From contig JAWKOL010000011.1 of NCBI GenBank assembly GCA_041391225.1, positions 62,001 to 126,000 on the forward strand: a stretch of DNA of 64,000 nt, read 5' to 3'. Both the position numbers and the translations under genes were made by a program. This document shows, piece after piece, positions 38,785 to 47,718 of this stretch (its first letter is position 1; each line of letters starts with the position of its first letter). Under the pieces are notes generated by a model. It did no database searches. It was not told the DNA's origin and saw only the letters and a list, made by a program, of their open reading frames with translations. Source of the stretch: RI-153 sp041391225 (lineage in GTDB: Bacteria > Chloroflexota > Anaerolineae > Caldilineales > Caldilineaceae).

Positions 38785-40397
38785 TCAACTGCCGGGGGAC
38801 AAAACCCGAAACCCGATGTAGCCGTAGCGGGGCAGGATGTACCTGAAGAGGCGGAAGGCGCACCGCACGTCCTGACGGTCGCCGTAGAACGAGCCGCCGC
38901 AACACACGACGTGCGCCGCTTTCGAGGAATTCTCTCGCCCGTCCTTGGCATCATATGGGTATGACACACGAATTCGCTGCTGGTCCACTCCAAAACATTC
39001 CCGGCCATGTCCTGACAACCGTATGGACTTTCGCCCCTCTCGGATACTTCCCCACCGGCGTTGTATCGCCCACTTTCCTATCGAAGTTGCAGCGCCCTGA
39101 TCGGGCGCGTCATTTCCCCCACGGATAGCTCCGCCCATCGGTTCCGCGTGCGGCCTTCTCCCATTCGGCTTCGAGTGGGCAAACGGATTTTCTTGCCCCA
39201 GTTCCTTGCTCAACCATTCGCGGTATGCCCTGGCGTCGTGCCAGGAGACGCAGGTAACCGGGTGTTGCGCCTTCTCGTTGACGTTGCTATCAGGACCGCG
39301 GATTCCGCCAGTTAGCGCCCATGATGCCCTCCCACTTGCTGCCGGTCCAAACATAGGCAGATCGTAACATAGCCGTGGTTTTGTACCCAGTCGCTTTCAC
39401 AAAGACTTCAAACTGCGCCACGGTGACAGGCGTTCGGGCAATCCGGTAGGCAGGCAAATGCAGACGATGTTGGGGAAATTCATCGTCAAATGCGTCTTTG
39501 TCCTGCTTCATGTCACTGCCCATGATGAACTCGCCGGCGGGGACCTCCACCCAATCAACCTTGATCGCACCATCGTCGGCTGACGGGATTGGTGTGGTCG
39601 GTATTTCTGCTGTACGGCAGGGCCGATCTCAATGTTCGGCGCGGGTACTATCTCGATATCAAGTTCTGCGGTCGGTGACGACTCGATATCTACGACGTCA
39701 AAGCGCTTCAGCGAAGGCAACAAGCGCTGGGTTACAGCATCTGTCAGATTTTTGCGCGCATCAGGTACTGTACATCGAAGAGACCAAACAAAACCGCCTC
39801 GCGTTTGTTGCCATGCAGCAGGATGGGAAGATACGTCGCCCCAACTCCTGGGCTATAGCAACTTCGAGGCTTACCCATCGCGACTGTTTGGCATGGGGAG
39901 AGAAAGGAGCACAACCGTACATTGTGTGCGCTCAATGGCCTTCTCAATCGCCGTCTGCCAACCGACCGTGCCGGTTCCAATCCATCATCGGTCCAAACAG
40001 AAAGTCCCGCCTGCTGAAACAAGCTGAGCACCTGCTGCATGTGGGCAGAATCATGACGGCTGTAGCTCAAAAATATCTGCGCCGCAGCGGCGTCGGGCTG
40101 GAGCAACCTTTCGCTCACCGGCGACGATCGCCCGCCAAACCAGACGGCGTACACCTTCTGCAAGTGAGACGTTGGACGGATTCCATTCGTACGCTTGCTG
40201 GACGAGTTCACGTTCTCGGCCAGTTCGGTCTGCCCACTCAACCAGTTCAAAAGATGCGCGCTTCGAGGTTGCCCGGGCCGGTGATGCCGGTCGAGCGCTA
40301 CTGGCCCCAAGCGAACCATTCGGCGTAGATTGCCTTCGTCGTACCCCTCGAGCAGGGCATCGTAGATCTGCTGAAACTCTTCCTTCTGCAAAGGCAT
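38785..40397 (-). CDS. EAD-TIR-FGE protein, DGR-type target (frameshifted)
   Basis: The N-terminus (ATG 40397) MPLQKEEFQQIYDALLEGYD then EGNLRRMVR matches an effector-associated (death-like) adaptor domain of the EAD1 type. A TIR domain follows (IFLSYSRHDSAHMQQVLSLF, AGLSVWTDDGLEP, PILLHGNKREAVLFGLFDVQ), which usually consumes NAD or signals. After a linker (SSPTAELDIEIVPAPNI) comes an FGE-sulfatase domain: VPAGEFIMGSDMKQDKDAFD, HRLHLPAYRIARTPVTVAQF, PVTCVSWHDARAYREWLSKE and MAGNVLEWTSSEF, ending in variable repeat VR1 and SPGS at TGA 38785. Several single-base breaks are present. Together with the NACHT gene it forms a sensor/effector pair of a conflict system. Confidence 0.8.
38795..38919 (-). 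other. Variable repeat VR1 of the TIR-FGE gene
   Basis: The block encodes GGSFYGDRQDVRCAFRLFRY then ILPRYGYIGFRVLSPG, the variable surface loop of a C-lectin fold. It is shared with VR2 at both ends and differs in the middle at codons TTC, TAC, GGC, GAC, CTC and ATC, mostly ending in C. The 20 bases GGGTTTCGGGTTTTGTCCCC at its 3' end are the candidate IMH. Confidence 0.7.
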
Positions 40398-40732
40398 GGT
40401 CGATCCTGCCGTGAGCGTTGGAGTTGATGATGTGAAGACAAGCACGGAGCCACGGACGGCGATTGTCACATCGACCGTCGTTACTCCCTGGAAGCCAGTG
40501 TGCGCGGATGCAACAGAGGTGTCAGTGTGGCGGCTTGCCATGCGCCAGTCATCGACGCTTTTGGCGCGAACAACGCCCCAAACGTTACTATTCAGGTGCG
40601 ATGCACTGGCCCAAACGTTGGCTCATACAGGTCGCCACTCCTGGCCAGTGCGTCGTACCTGAATAGTACCCCCCAAATGTCATTAAGTTAAGCGATCCAG
40701 CGCTCGAATATCCGCAGGTGAGCACGCCCCAA
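40398..40732. other. Region upstream of the TIR-FGE gene
   Basis: No gene is supported. An open frame continues upstream of the TIR gene start, but its residues look random. It holds the inverted repeat at 40585-40669. Confidence 0.5.
40585..40669. repeat. 85-bp inverted-repeat element
   Basis: TTACTATTCAGGTGCGATGC then ACTGGCC is mirrored, with few mismatches, by GGCCAGTGCGTCGTACCTGA then ATAGTA; about 31 bases lie between. It sits at the right border of the TIR/RT/NACHT island. Confidence 0.75.
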
Positions 40733-40777
40733 ACAAAAAAGGCGGAAACACAGATCCCTGATCCGTGTTTCCGCCCA
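40733..40777 (-). terminator. Terminator of the maltose-type ABC operon
   Basis: GGCGGAAACAC / GTGTTTCCGCC (40741-40751 with 40765-40775) is followed on the minus strand by TTTTTTG. It lies just past the last permease gene. Confidence 0.9.
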
Positions 40778-40791
40778 TCTGTCCACAAAAA

Positions 40792-41649
40792 CTACCCCTT
40801 CACAGCCCCCGCCGTCAACCCGCCCACCAGATACTTCTGCAAGGCCAGGAAGATCACCACCACGGGGATGGCGCCGATCAGCGCGCCGGCGGAAGATGCC
40901 CCAGCGGTTGGCGTACTGATGCGCGGATGAAGAGGCTCAGCCCCACCGCCAGCGTGTAGTTCTCCGACGACTGCAACATGACGCGCCAGCACGAAGTCAG
41001 GTAGGTGCCCACGAAGATCAGCCAGACCCACCACCACCAAATCGGGCGCACCAGCGGCATCATCACCATCCAGAACGTCTGCCACGGGGACGCTCCGTCG
41101 ATGGTGGCCGCTTCGTCGAGATCACGTGGAATCGAGTCGAAAGCCCAGCCATCAACCACGTGTTGACACCCAAAATGCCGCCCAGGTAAAGATCAGGATC
41201 AGCCCGCCGCGTGGGTGTTGAGGAAAGGCGTGAAAGTTCGGCCGCATGTAGCGCATCGCAAAATCGCTGGGAGAAGAGTTGGGGAGCCTGGATCAGCAAA
41301 ATCGTCTGCAACAGCGAACGCCGCCCGCGGAAGCGGAGCGAGAACGCATACGCCGCCGTCGCCGTGAAGAAGATGCCGATCACCGTGGTGATAATCGAAA
41401 TCTTCAGCGAGTTGACCATCCGATGCGGAAGAGCATCACCCGCGGATCGAAGAGGTTGCGGTAGTTCTCAAATGTAGCGTTGGCCGGGATCTGTGACTGG
41501 TTCACCAGCGAGTTCGACAGGTTCACCGACGCAGGCGATCCACACCGCAGGAAGAGCGCGTAGGACAACGCGATCAGCGCCAACACAATGCGCAAGATCA
41601 GCACCGTCTGCCGCTGTCGTTTGATCGACCCCATGTTTGCGCTAGACAT
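40792..41649 (-). CDS. malG: Sugar ABC transporter permease, MalG-like (frameshifted)
   Basis: An inner-membrane permease of the MalG type. Hydrophobic segments TVLILRIVLALIALSYALFL, ISIITTVIGIFFTATAAYAF and the EAA loop ASPWQTFWMVMMPLVRP, which contacts the ATPase, are all present, and the C-terminus VVIFLALQKYLVGGLTAGAV then KG is the family end. Breaks near 41520, 41420, 41270, 41150 and 40910 split it. It overlaps MalF by 8 bp at its start and is the last gene of lacI-malE-malF-malG order. No ATPase gene is in the window. Confidence 0.85.
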
Positions 41650-43237
41650 TCTCGCTCACCTCCTCCAACATATTCGTGTACTTGAACTGGAAGTAGGTGA
41701 TCACCACCAGGATCAAGAAGATCGCCACCGTAATCGCCGCCGCGTAGCCCAGATCAGCGCCGCGGCCACTGGCGAAGGCGATGCGGTAGGTGTACGTCAC
41801 CAGGATGTCGGTATGCCCCACCGGCGACAGCGTGCCGCTCATGGGTGGGCCACCCTGGGCGTAGAGATCAATGATCACGAAGTTGTTAAAGTTGAACGCG
41901 AAAGACGCCACCAGCAACGGCCCCACTGTGATCAACAACAGCGGCAGCGTAATCGCCCGGAACGTCTGCCACGGCGACGCCCCGTCGATGTCGGCGGCCT
42001 CGTAGATGTCTGTGGGCAACGCTTGCAGCGCGCCTGTGGTGATCAGGAACATGTACGGGAAGCCCAACCACAGGTTGATCGAGAGGATGCCGATCTTCGC
42101 CCACGTCGGGCTGCTGAACCACGGGATCGTCACGCCGAACAGGTTCTGCAATACGTCGCTGAAGACGCCGAACTGCGGGTTGAGCAGACCCACCCACACC
42201 GGCACGCTGATGAAGGCCGGGATGGCGTAGGGGATCAACAACAGCGAGCGCAACACCTTCTGCAACGGCAGATCCCGCGTGTTGAAGGCCAGGGCGAAGA
42301 ACAACCCCACCGCAAACGTGGTCAACACAGACAGGATGGCGAACGCCACCGTCCAGAAGAAGACCATGATGAACGGCCCACGCAACGACGGACTCGTCAA
42401 CAGCCGCATGAAGTTGTCCGGCCCAATGTAGACCTGGTAGCCAGGGCGCAGGCGTGTGCCGTCCGCCGCGGTGAAGGTCCCCTCCACCGGTGTGTAGGTG
42501 ACATCATTTTGCAGATCCACCACAGCGTCCTGCTCAGGCAGGTACTCGTAGCGCTGCTGATACTGCGCCGCCTTGCCCAACTGCTGCTGGCTCACCTGGA
42601 AGATCTGATCGTCCGCGCCGAACTGCACTTCGACCAACGCCGCCGTGTAGCGCAGCAACTGCAAACGCTGCAATTGTTGGTAGCCGTCGATCTGTTCCGG
42701 CGGCGCGGCGTCGGCGGGTTGTTCTTCCACCGATTCGCCAGGACGCACAATCAGTTTTTGTCCTGTGTCGGGCGATTCGAGCCAGAGGATGAAGCTGGTC
42801 TCGTCGGGCGAGATGTAGGCGGTGTAATCGAAGAGACCCTGGTCATCGGGCAGGTAGCGTTGCTGCTCCAACTGGCGGATCACCTGCTGCTTGGTGAGCA
42901 AATGACCGTCGCCGTAGTTGGTGAACGAGGTGTAAACCGTGAAGAAAATCGGGTAGACGACCATCACAGCCAGCAGCGCCAGCCCCGGCGAAACCCAGCG
43001 CACCGGGTAGAGTTCTTCGCGCAGGAAGACGGCGTTGAGGACGATCGTTACAATGGCAATGACGATGCCCAGATACCAGACACCGTCATTGAACATGTTG
43101 TAGAGCAACCAGAGTGCGATCGCGTCGACCACAGCCAGGCCGCCCAGCCGGAATATCCACTCCGTTATCGAGGTTGATGGCCGTGAGTCGGAGGGGGCCG
43201 TAGCCCCCCCCTTCCCACTCTGGATGCGTGTGCTCAT
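41642..43237 (-). CDS. malF: Sugar ABC transporter permease, MalF-like
   Basis: The 531-residue protein has an N-terminal hydrophobic cluster (WLLYNMFNDGVWYLGIVIAI), a large loop between the first and later helices containing DYTAYISPDETSFILWLE and YTPVEGTFTAADGTRLRPGY, and the EAA loop IYEAADIDGASPWQTFRAIT. The large external domain recalls E. coli MalF (514 residues). It forms the membrane channel with MalG. Start and stop overlap malE by one base (TAATG) and malG by 8 bp, so the three are coupled. It is free of frame breaks. Confidence 0.93.
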   Translation of the reverse strand: MSTRIQSGKGGATAPSDSRPSTSITEWIFRLGGLAVVDAIALWLLYNMFNDGVWYLGIVIAIVTIVLNAVFLREELYPVRWVSPGLALLAVMVVYPIFFTVYTSFTNYGDGHLLTKQQVIRQLEQQRYLPDDQGLFDYTAYISPDETSFILWLESPDTGQKLIVRPGESVEEQPADAAPPEQIDGYQQLQRLQLLRYTAALVEVQFGADDQIFQVSQQQLGKAAQYQQRYEYLPEQDAVVDLQNDVTYTPVEGTFTAADGTRLRPGYQVYIGPDNFMRLLTSPSLRGPFIMVFFWTVAFAILSVLTTFAVGLFFALAFNTRDLPLQKVLRSLLLIPYAIPAFISVPVWVGLLNPQFGVFSDVLQNLFGVTIPWFSSPTWAKIGILSINLWLGFPYMFLITTGALQALPTDIYEAADIDGASPWQTFRAITLPLLLITVGPLLVASFAFNFNNFVIIDLYAQGGPPMSGTLSPVGHTDILVTYTYRIAFASGRGADLGYAAAITVAIFLILVVITYFQFKYTNMLEEVSENV

Positions 43238-44673
43238 TACTGGCCTGCGATGGCGGCGCGGATCTGTTCCGCTGCGTTGGCGAGGGCAGTGTCCGGTTCC
43301 TCAGCGCCGGTGATGATCAGTTCCATGGCGCTGCCCCAGGCCGACCACACAGCCGACATGGCGGGGATGGCGGGCATGGGCAGACCGTTGGCGCCGGCTT
43401 CGGCGAAGGCCAACTGATCGGCATCGGAGATGGCGTCGCGCACGGCGATGAAGGCCGACGGGCGCGGATCGGCATCGTAGATGGCCTGCATCACGTCCTG
43501 GGTGGCCACGAAGTCACGCAGGAAGGTCTGCGCCAGCAGCGGATCGGCGGTGAAGGCGTTGACCATGAAGCCCTGCACGCCCAGGAACGGCTGCGCGTCC
43601 TGCACCTCACCGGGGATCTTGCTCACGGCGTAGGGGATACCTGATTCGCGGATGCGCGGCAGCGCCCACGGGCCGGTGATGATCATGGCGGTCTCGCCAT
43701 TCTCGAAGGCGGCGTGCATGGTGTCGTAGTTGACGCTGTCGACGATGTGTCCGGCTTCCACCATGTCGTTCAGCCAGTTGAAGGCGGCGAGCGTGCCTTC
43801 GCTGTCGATGCCCAGATCTTCGGGGTTGTAGCCTTCGTCGGTCAGGCCGAAGACGTAGCCGCCGAACGCGGTCTGGATCGGGAAGAAGTGATACGGATCG
43901 TTGGTCTGGATCAGGTAGCCGTTGGAGACGACGCCGTCGGCCTCAAGCTGGGTGGCGATTTCGGTGACTTCGCTCCAGGTGGCGGGCGCAGTCTCGACCA
44001 GCTCGGGGTTGTAGACGAACGCAACGTTCTCGGTGGCGTAGGGGATGCCGTACAGCTCGCCGTCGTAGACGAAGGCTTGCAGCGCGGCGTCCAGGAAGTT
44101 GGCCTGGAGGTCATCGGTCATCTCGATGGGGGAGAGCAGACCATTCTCGACCAGCTCACCTAGCCAGTCGTGCGCGCCGATGATAATGTCCGCGCCCTCG
44201 CCGGCGGGGCCGGCAACCTTCAGGTCGTCGCGGATGTCGCCGAAGCCCTTCTCGACCACGGAGACACAGACGCCGGTGGCCGACTCGAACTCGGCGCCCA
44301 CCGATTGCAGGATCTCGGAGCGGGTGTCGTCGGTCCAGATCGTCAAGGACGGCGCGCCCTCTTCACAGGTGTTGAGGACGACGTCGGCAGGTTCTTCGGC
44401 TGCTGCTTCTTCGGCAGGAGCCTCTTCAGCAGCAGCTTCTTCCTCGGCCGCAACTTCTTCTTCGGCTTCGGGGGTCGCCGTCGGTTCTTCGGCGGCTGCT
44501 TCTTCAGCAGGCGCTTCGGTGGGTTCGGCGGCGGGGGCCTCCGTCGCTTCGGCAGGGGCCGCGGCAGCGGGTTCCTCGGCGGCAGGCGCAGGCGTTTCGC
44601 CGCCCGGGCACGCAGCCAGGACCAGCGCACGCGCCATCAAAACGGTAACAAGCAACAGAATTCGGGGCTTCAT
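43237..44673 (-). CDS. malE: Maltose/maltooligosaccharide-type substrate-binding lipoprotein
   Basis: The start at 44673 is preceded by GAAAGGAGAT; the signal ends in LVLAAC, a lipobox, after which a long Ala/Pro/Glu linker (APAEATEAPAAEPTEAPAEE) spaces the binding domain from the membrane. The mature domain has SLTIWTDDTRSEILQSVGAE, AHDWLGELVENGLL, YGIPYATENVAFVYNPELV, GETAMIITGPWALPRIRESG and GVQGFMVNAF, as in maltose/cyclodextrin-binding proteins. The true sugar is unknown. It precedes malF-malG and is followed upstream by the LacI regulator gene, which suggests sugar-dependent control. Confidence 0.93.
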   Translation of the reverse strand: MKPRILLLVTVLMARALVLAACPGGETPAPAAEEPAAAAPAEATEAPAAEPTEAPAEEAAAEEPTATPEAEEEVAAEEEAAAEEAPAEEAAAEEPADVVLNTCEEGAPSLTIWTDDTRSEILQSVGAEFESATGVCVSVVEKGFGDIRDDLKVAGPAGEGADIIIGAHDWLGELVENGLLSPIEMTDDLQANFLDAALQAFVYDGELYGIPYATENVAFVYNPELVETAPATWSEVTEIATQLEADGVVSNGYLIQTNDPYHFFPIQTAFGGYVFGLTDEGYNPEDLGIDSEGTLAAFNWLNDMVEAGHIVDSVNYDTMHAAFENGETAMIITGPWALPRIRESGIPYAVSKIPGEVQDAQPFLGVQGFMVNAFTADPLLAQTFLRDFVATQDVMQAIYDADPRPSAFIAVRDAISDADQLAFAEAGANGLPMPAIPAMSAVWSAWGSAMELIITGAEEPDTALANAAEQIRAAIAGQ

Positions 44674-44757
44674 CAAGTAATCTCCTTTCAGAAGCAATTG
44701 AAATGGGTAAAACAGAGAGCGAACGATATATGTGACGCGTGCAACTACATTACCGGC

Positions 44758-44769
44758 GCTAACGTTGGC
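44758..44769. promoter_or_regulatory. LacI-family operator candidate before malE
   Basis: GCTAACGTTGGC is an almost perfect palindrome with the central CG typical of LacI-family operators. It lies about 85 bp upstream of malE, beyond the hairpin array. Confidence 0.5.
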
Positions 44770-44840
44770 TGGCCTCAGTTGCACGTACTCACGCATTTGA
44801 AACTGCCGCGAACTCGATCCACAGTACACCACGCGCGCCC

Positions 44841-44940
44841 CGCCGAATGAATTCGGCGTCTGACACGGGAAACCGGCTGAAGCCGGTTCTGCGAACACGA
44901 TTCATCGTGTTTTCCATCTCAACCGGCGGTTTCAACCGCT
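44841..44940. repeat. Array of four small hairpins between lacI and malE
   Basis: In order: CGCCGAAT / ATTCGGCG, AACCGGC / GCCGGTT with loop TGAA, AACACGA / TCGTGTT with loop TTCA, and GCGGTT / AACCGC, the last inside the 3' end of lacI. Each stem has a different sequence but nearly the same size and loop. Confidence 0.75.
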
Positions 44941-45971
44941 GGATCGCTGTCCTCTGCGCAGACCGCCGTCGTCTCTCGTTCCACCAGCGTCGACGTGAAG
45001 ATCTGCGAGCCGGTGGGCGTGACGTCCTCTTTGATGGCGTCGATTAGCATCTGTGCGGCGGCGGCGGCAATGTCACGGTAGGGTACGCACAGGCTCGTGA
45101 GGGCGGGCGTCAAATGCGCCGCTTCAGGAGAATCGTTGGTCCCCACCACCGAGACGGCGTCGGGTACAGCAATCTGCTTTTCACGCAGTGCGTTCAAAAT
45201 GCCAATCGCCATCAGATCGTTGGCGGCGTAGTAGGCCGTGGGGGGCAGGTGACTGCGCTGGGTACGCTCCACCGCCTGATAGCCGCCATTCTCGACGAAG
45301 TAGCCATAATCAATCCACGAAGGATCGATGGTGATGCCTGCCTCGCGCATGGCCTGACAATAGCCTTCCAGGCGCTCTTTCACCACACGGCTATCCGGAT
45401 CGCCGCCCACGTAGGCGATCCGCCGGTGACCCAACTCGATCAGCCGCGCGATGACCTTGCGCGTGTCCTCGCAGTTGTCGGCGTCGACCCAGGCCACGTC
45501 CTTGTGCTGCTCCGGCGGCTGGCCGATGAGCACCAGCGGCGTCGCCTGCACACGCAGCTCACCCACGGTGTTCACATCCAATCGGCCACTGGTGACGACG
45601 ATGCCATCGGCCTGGCGCGTGGCGAGGATCTGCAATGTCTGCACGATTTCGTCATTATAACTCTCGCAGCCGGAGACCAACAGTCGATAGTTGTTGGCGT
45701 AGGTCACATCCAACAGGCCGCTCATGATCTGCGGGAAGTACGTATCGTCGAAATAGCCTTTGAAAACGTGAGGAACAACGACGCCGAGGGTGTGGGTGCG
45801 GCGTACACTGAGCGACCGCGCAATGGCGTTGGGTTGAAAGTTCAACGCCTTGGCCGCGGCCAGGACCCGTCTGCGCGTACGATCACTGATGCGTGCATTG
45901 CCCGAAAAGACACGGCTGACGGTGCTAGGATGTACGTTTGCCTTCGCTGCGACGTCTCTGATCGTTGACAC
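44919..45971 (-). CDS. LacI-family transcriptional regulator
   Basis: The 350-residue protein starts with the LacI helix-turn-helix (TIRDVAAKANVHPSTVSRVF then SGNARISD) and hinge helix (ALNFQPNAIARSLS), followed by the sugar-binding periplasmic-fold core (LGVVVPHVFKGYFDDTYFPQ, IVVTSGRLDV, HRRIAYVGGD, AAYYAAND-like TAYYAANDLMAIGIL). It most likely controls the malE-F-G genes just downstream on the same strand, with a sugar as inducer. The start at 45971 is the standard MSTIRDVAA form. Confidence 0.95.
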   Translation of the reverse strand: MSTIRDVAAKANVHPSTVSRVFSGNARISDRTRRRVLAAAKALNFQPNAIARSLSVRRTHTLGVVVPHVFKGYFDDTYFPQIMSGLLDVTYANNYRLLVSGCESYNDEIVQTLQILATRQADGIVVTSGRLDVNTVGELRVQATPLVLIGQPPEQHKDVAWVDADNCEDTRKVIARLIELGHRRIAYVGGDPDSRVVKERLEGYCQAMREAGITIDPSWIDYGYFVENGGYQAVERTQRSHLPPTAYYAANDLMAIGILNALREKQIAVPDAVSVVGTNDSPEAAHLTPALTSLCVPYRDIAAAAAQMLIDAIKEDVTPTGSQIFTSTLVERETTAVCAEDSDPAVETAG

Positions 45972-46090
45972 GGCGCTTCATTTCTAGCTATGGTTCGTAC
46001 AAGGTATCGATAAGCAACAACAAACTGTTCTTGGGGGTGGGGTGTGCATGGCGGCAGAGAAAACTGTGCAACCGCTTGCGCTAATTCACA

Positions 46091-46119
46091 ATTATAACGA
46101 AAGTGTTTTTCCTTGTCAA
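46091..46119 (-). promoter_or_regulatory. Consensus sigma-70 promoter of the lacI gene
   Basis: On the minus strand TTGACA, a 17-base spacer and TATAAT match consensus at every position, about 120 bp before the lacI start. CAACGAATTGTTG, a 13-bp palindrome, overlaps the -35 box and could be an autoregulatory operator. Confidence 0.85.
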
Positions 46120-46280
46120 CGAATTGTTGCAGGTTTTTCATCAATTCCAGATCCGTGTTCTATTCTACTTGCACATGGCATCAACCGACGCCGCTTTTCG
46201 GAAAGCCCAGCCTACTCTATACTGGATGTAACGATCCTTCGTCAGTCGTCTGTTGCCACTCTTCACCCAGGAGGTGATCC

Positions 46281-47497
46281 ATGCTAGTAACCCGCGAAGA
46301 ACTGGAACGTCGCGAGAACAACGATCTGGCGCCCTACGCCATGCACAGCAACGACAGCCAGGGCCGCGTCTACCCAGACGACGAACATCCCTACCGCACC
46401 GCCTATCAACGCGACCGAGATCGCATCATCCACACCACCGCCTTCCGTCGCCTGGAATACAAGACACAGGTCTTCGTCTATTCCGAGGGTGATCATTACC
46501 GCAACCGGCTCACCCACAGCGTAGAAGTGGCGCAGATCGGGCGCACGCTGGCCCGCGCCCTGGGCTGCAACGAGGACCTCACCGAGGCCATCTGCCTGGC
46601 TCACGATCTAGGACACCCTCCCTTCGGCCACACCGGCGAAGAGACGCTCAACGATCTCATGCGCAACCACGGCGGCTACGATCACCAGAAGCAGACCTAC
46701 CGCATCATCACGCAGCTGGAGCAGCGTTACCCTGAACACCCCGGCCTCAACCTCACCTACGAAGTCCGCGAAGGCGTGGTGAAACACGACACTTCGTACG
46801 ATATCGTCGACGCCCGCGACTACAACCCCGACGAGCGCGGCACGTTGGAATGTCAACTGAGCAACCTGGCCGACGAGATCGCCTACAACACCAGCGATAC
46901 CGACGACGGCCTGCGCGCCGGCATCCTCGATCCCAAAGACGTCTTGCAGTTGCGGCTGGCGCAGCGTGTGCTCAGTTCGCTGGGCGAGAACGGCAACGTC
47001 AGCCTCTCTGATCCCATGACGCGCTACCGTTTTATTCGGCGCATGGTGGGCATCCAGGTGTCGGACACCATCGCGGCCACCAACGACAATCTGGTGCAGG
47101 CGGGTGTGGAGACGCTGGCCGACCTGCGTCAACTGCCGGGGAATGTGGTGAAATACTCCGCCGAGTTGGCCGAGGAAAACGCCGAACTCAAGAAGTTCCT
47201 CTACGAAAGCTTCTACCGCCACTACCGGGTGGTGCGCATGGCCGCCAAAGCCGACCGCACGCTGCGCGCCTCTTCGAGGCATACGTCTCGGTGCCGGAAC
47301 AACTGCCACCGGAGACGCTACGCCGTGTCCGACGGCTCGGCCAGCAGCCGTCCGCGCAGTCCGGCGCTACAAGCAATCCAGCGGACAACGAACATGCCGG
47401 CCTGCATCGCTTTGTGTGCGATTACATCGCCGGCATGACGGATCGGTATGCAATTCAGGAGTACACGCGGCTCTACGATCCCGAAGAGCGGGTGTAA
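46281..47497 (+). CDS. dgt: dGTP triphosphohydrolase-like protein (HD domain), frameshifted near the end
   Basis: The product hydrolyses dGTP (or a related dNTP) to the nucleoside and triphosphate. The HD metal site is complete: His79 in RLTHSVEVAQ, His108-Asp109 in AHDLGHPPFGHTGEE and a later downstream Asp in NLADEIAYNTSDTDDG. The N-terminal FRRLEYKTQVFVYSEGDHYR block is typical of the dGTPase family. A break near 47268 shifts the frame; HRFVCDYIAGMTDRYAIQEY then TRLYDPEERV ends it at 47497. The start is ATG 46281 behind CAGGAGGTGATCC. Confidence 0.92.
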
Positions 47498-47519
47498 AGG
47501 TCTTCTAAGGACATCTCAG

Positions 47520-47703
47520 AATTTCATGATCCACGAAGACACACGAAGAAGAGGAGAGAAAAGAGAAGGGCGCGGATTTCAGGACATTTAGGACGGCAGA
47601 AAAAAGGATTTTGGGTTCATCTGTGAATCCTCAAACTCCGTGTAATCCATGTCCTTCTCCTTCTCTGGCTTCGTGTATCTATGTGTGCCTTCGTGGATCA
47701 TTT
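47520..47703. repeat. CACGAAG / CTTCGTG palindromic element, copy 3
   Basis: ATGATCCACGAAGACACACG at the left is mirrored by CGTGTATCTATGTGTGCCTT then CGTGGATCAT at the right; between are AAGAGAAGGGCGCGGATTT and the complementary-looking TCCGTGTAATCCATGTCCTT. It separates dgt from the convergent 587-residue protein gene. Confidence 0.85.
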
Positions 47704-47718
47704 TTTCTCCGGCTTCTA

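Noticed and set aside
34878..40732. A complete, active diversity-generating retroelement
   Set aside because: No template repeat was found and the reverse transcriptase lacks its C-terminus; only a remnant or mis-assembled element can be claimed.
41588..43177. 529-residue open frame on the plus strand
   Set aside because: Opposite malF, which has clear motifs. The frame is Arg/His/Gln-rich as expected of an antisense shadow.
43237..44898. Longer malE start at 44898
   Set aside because: The extra 75 residues have no signal peptide, while 44673 has a strong ribosome site and lipobox signal.
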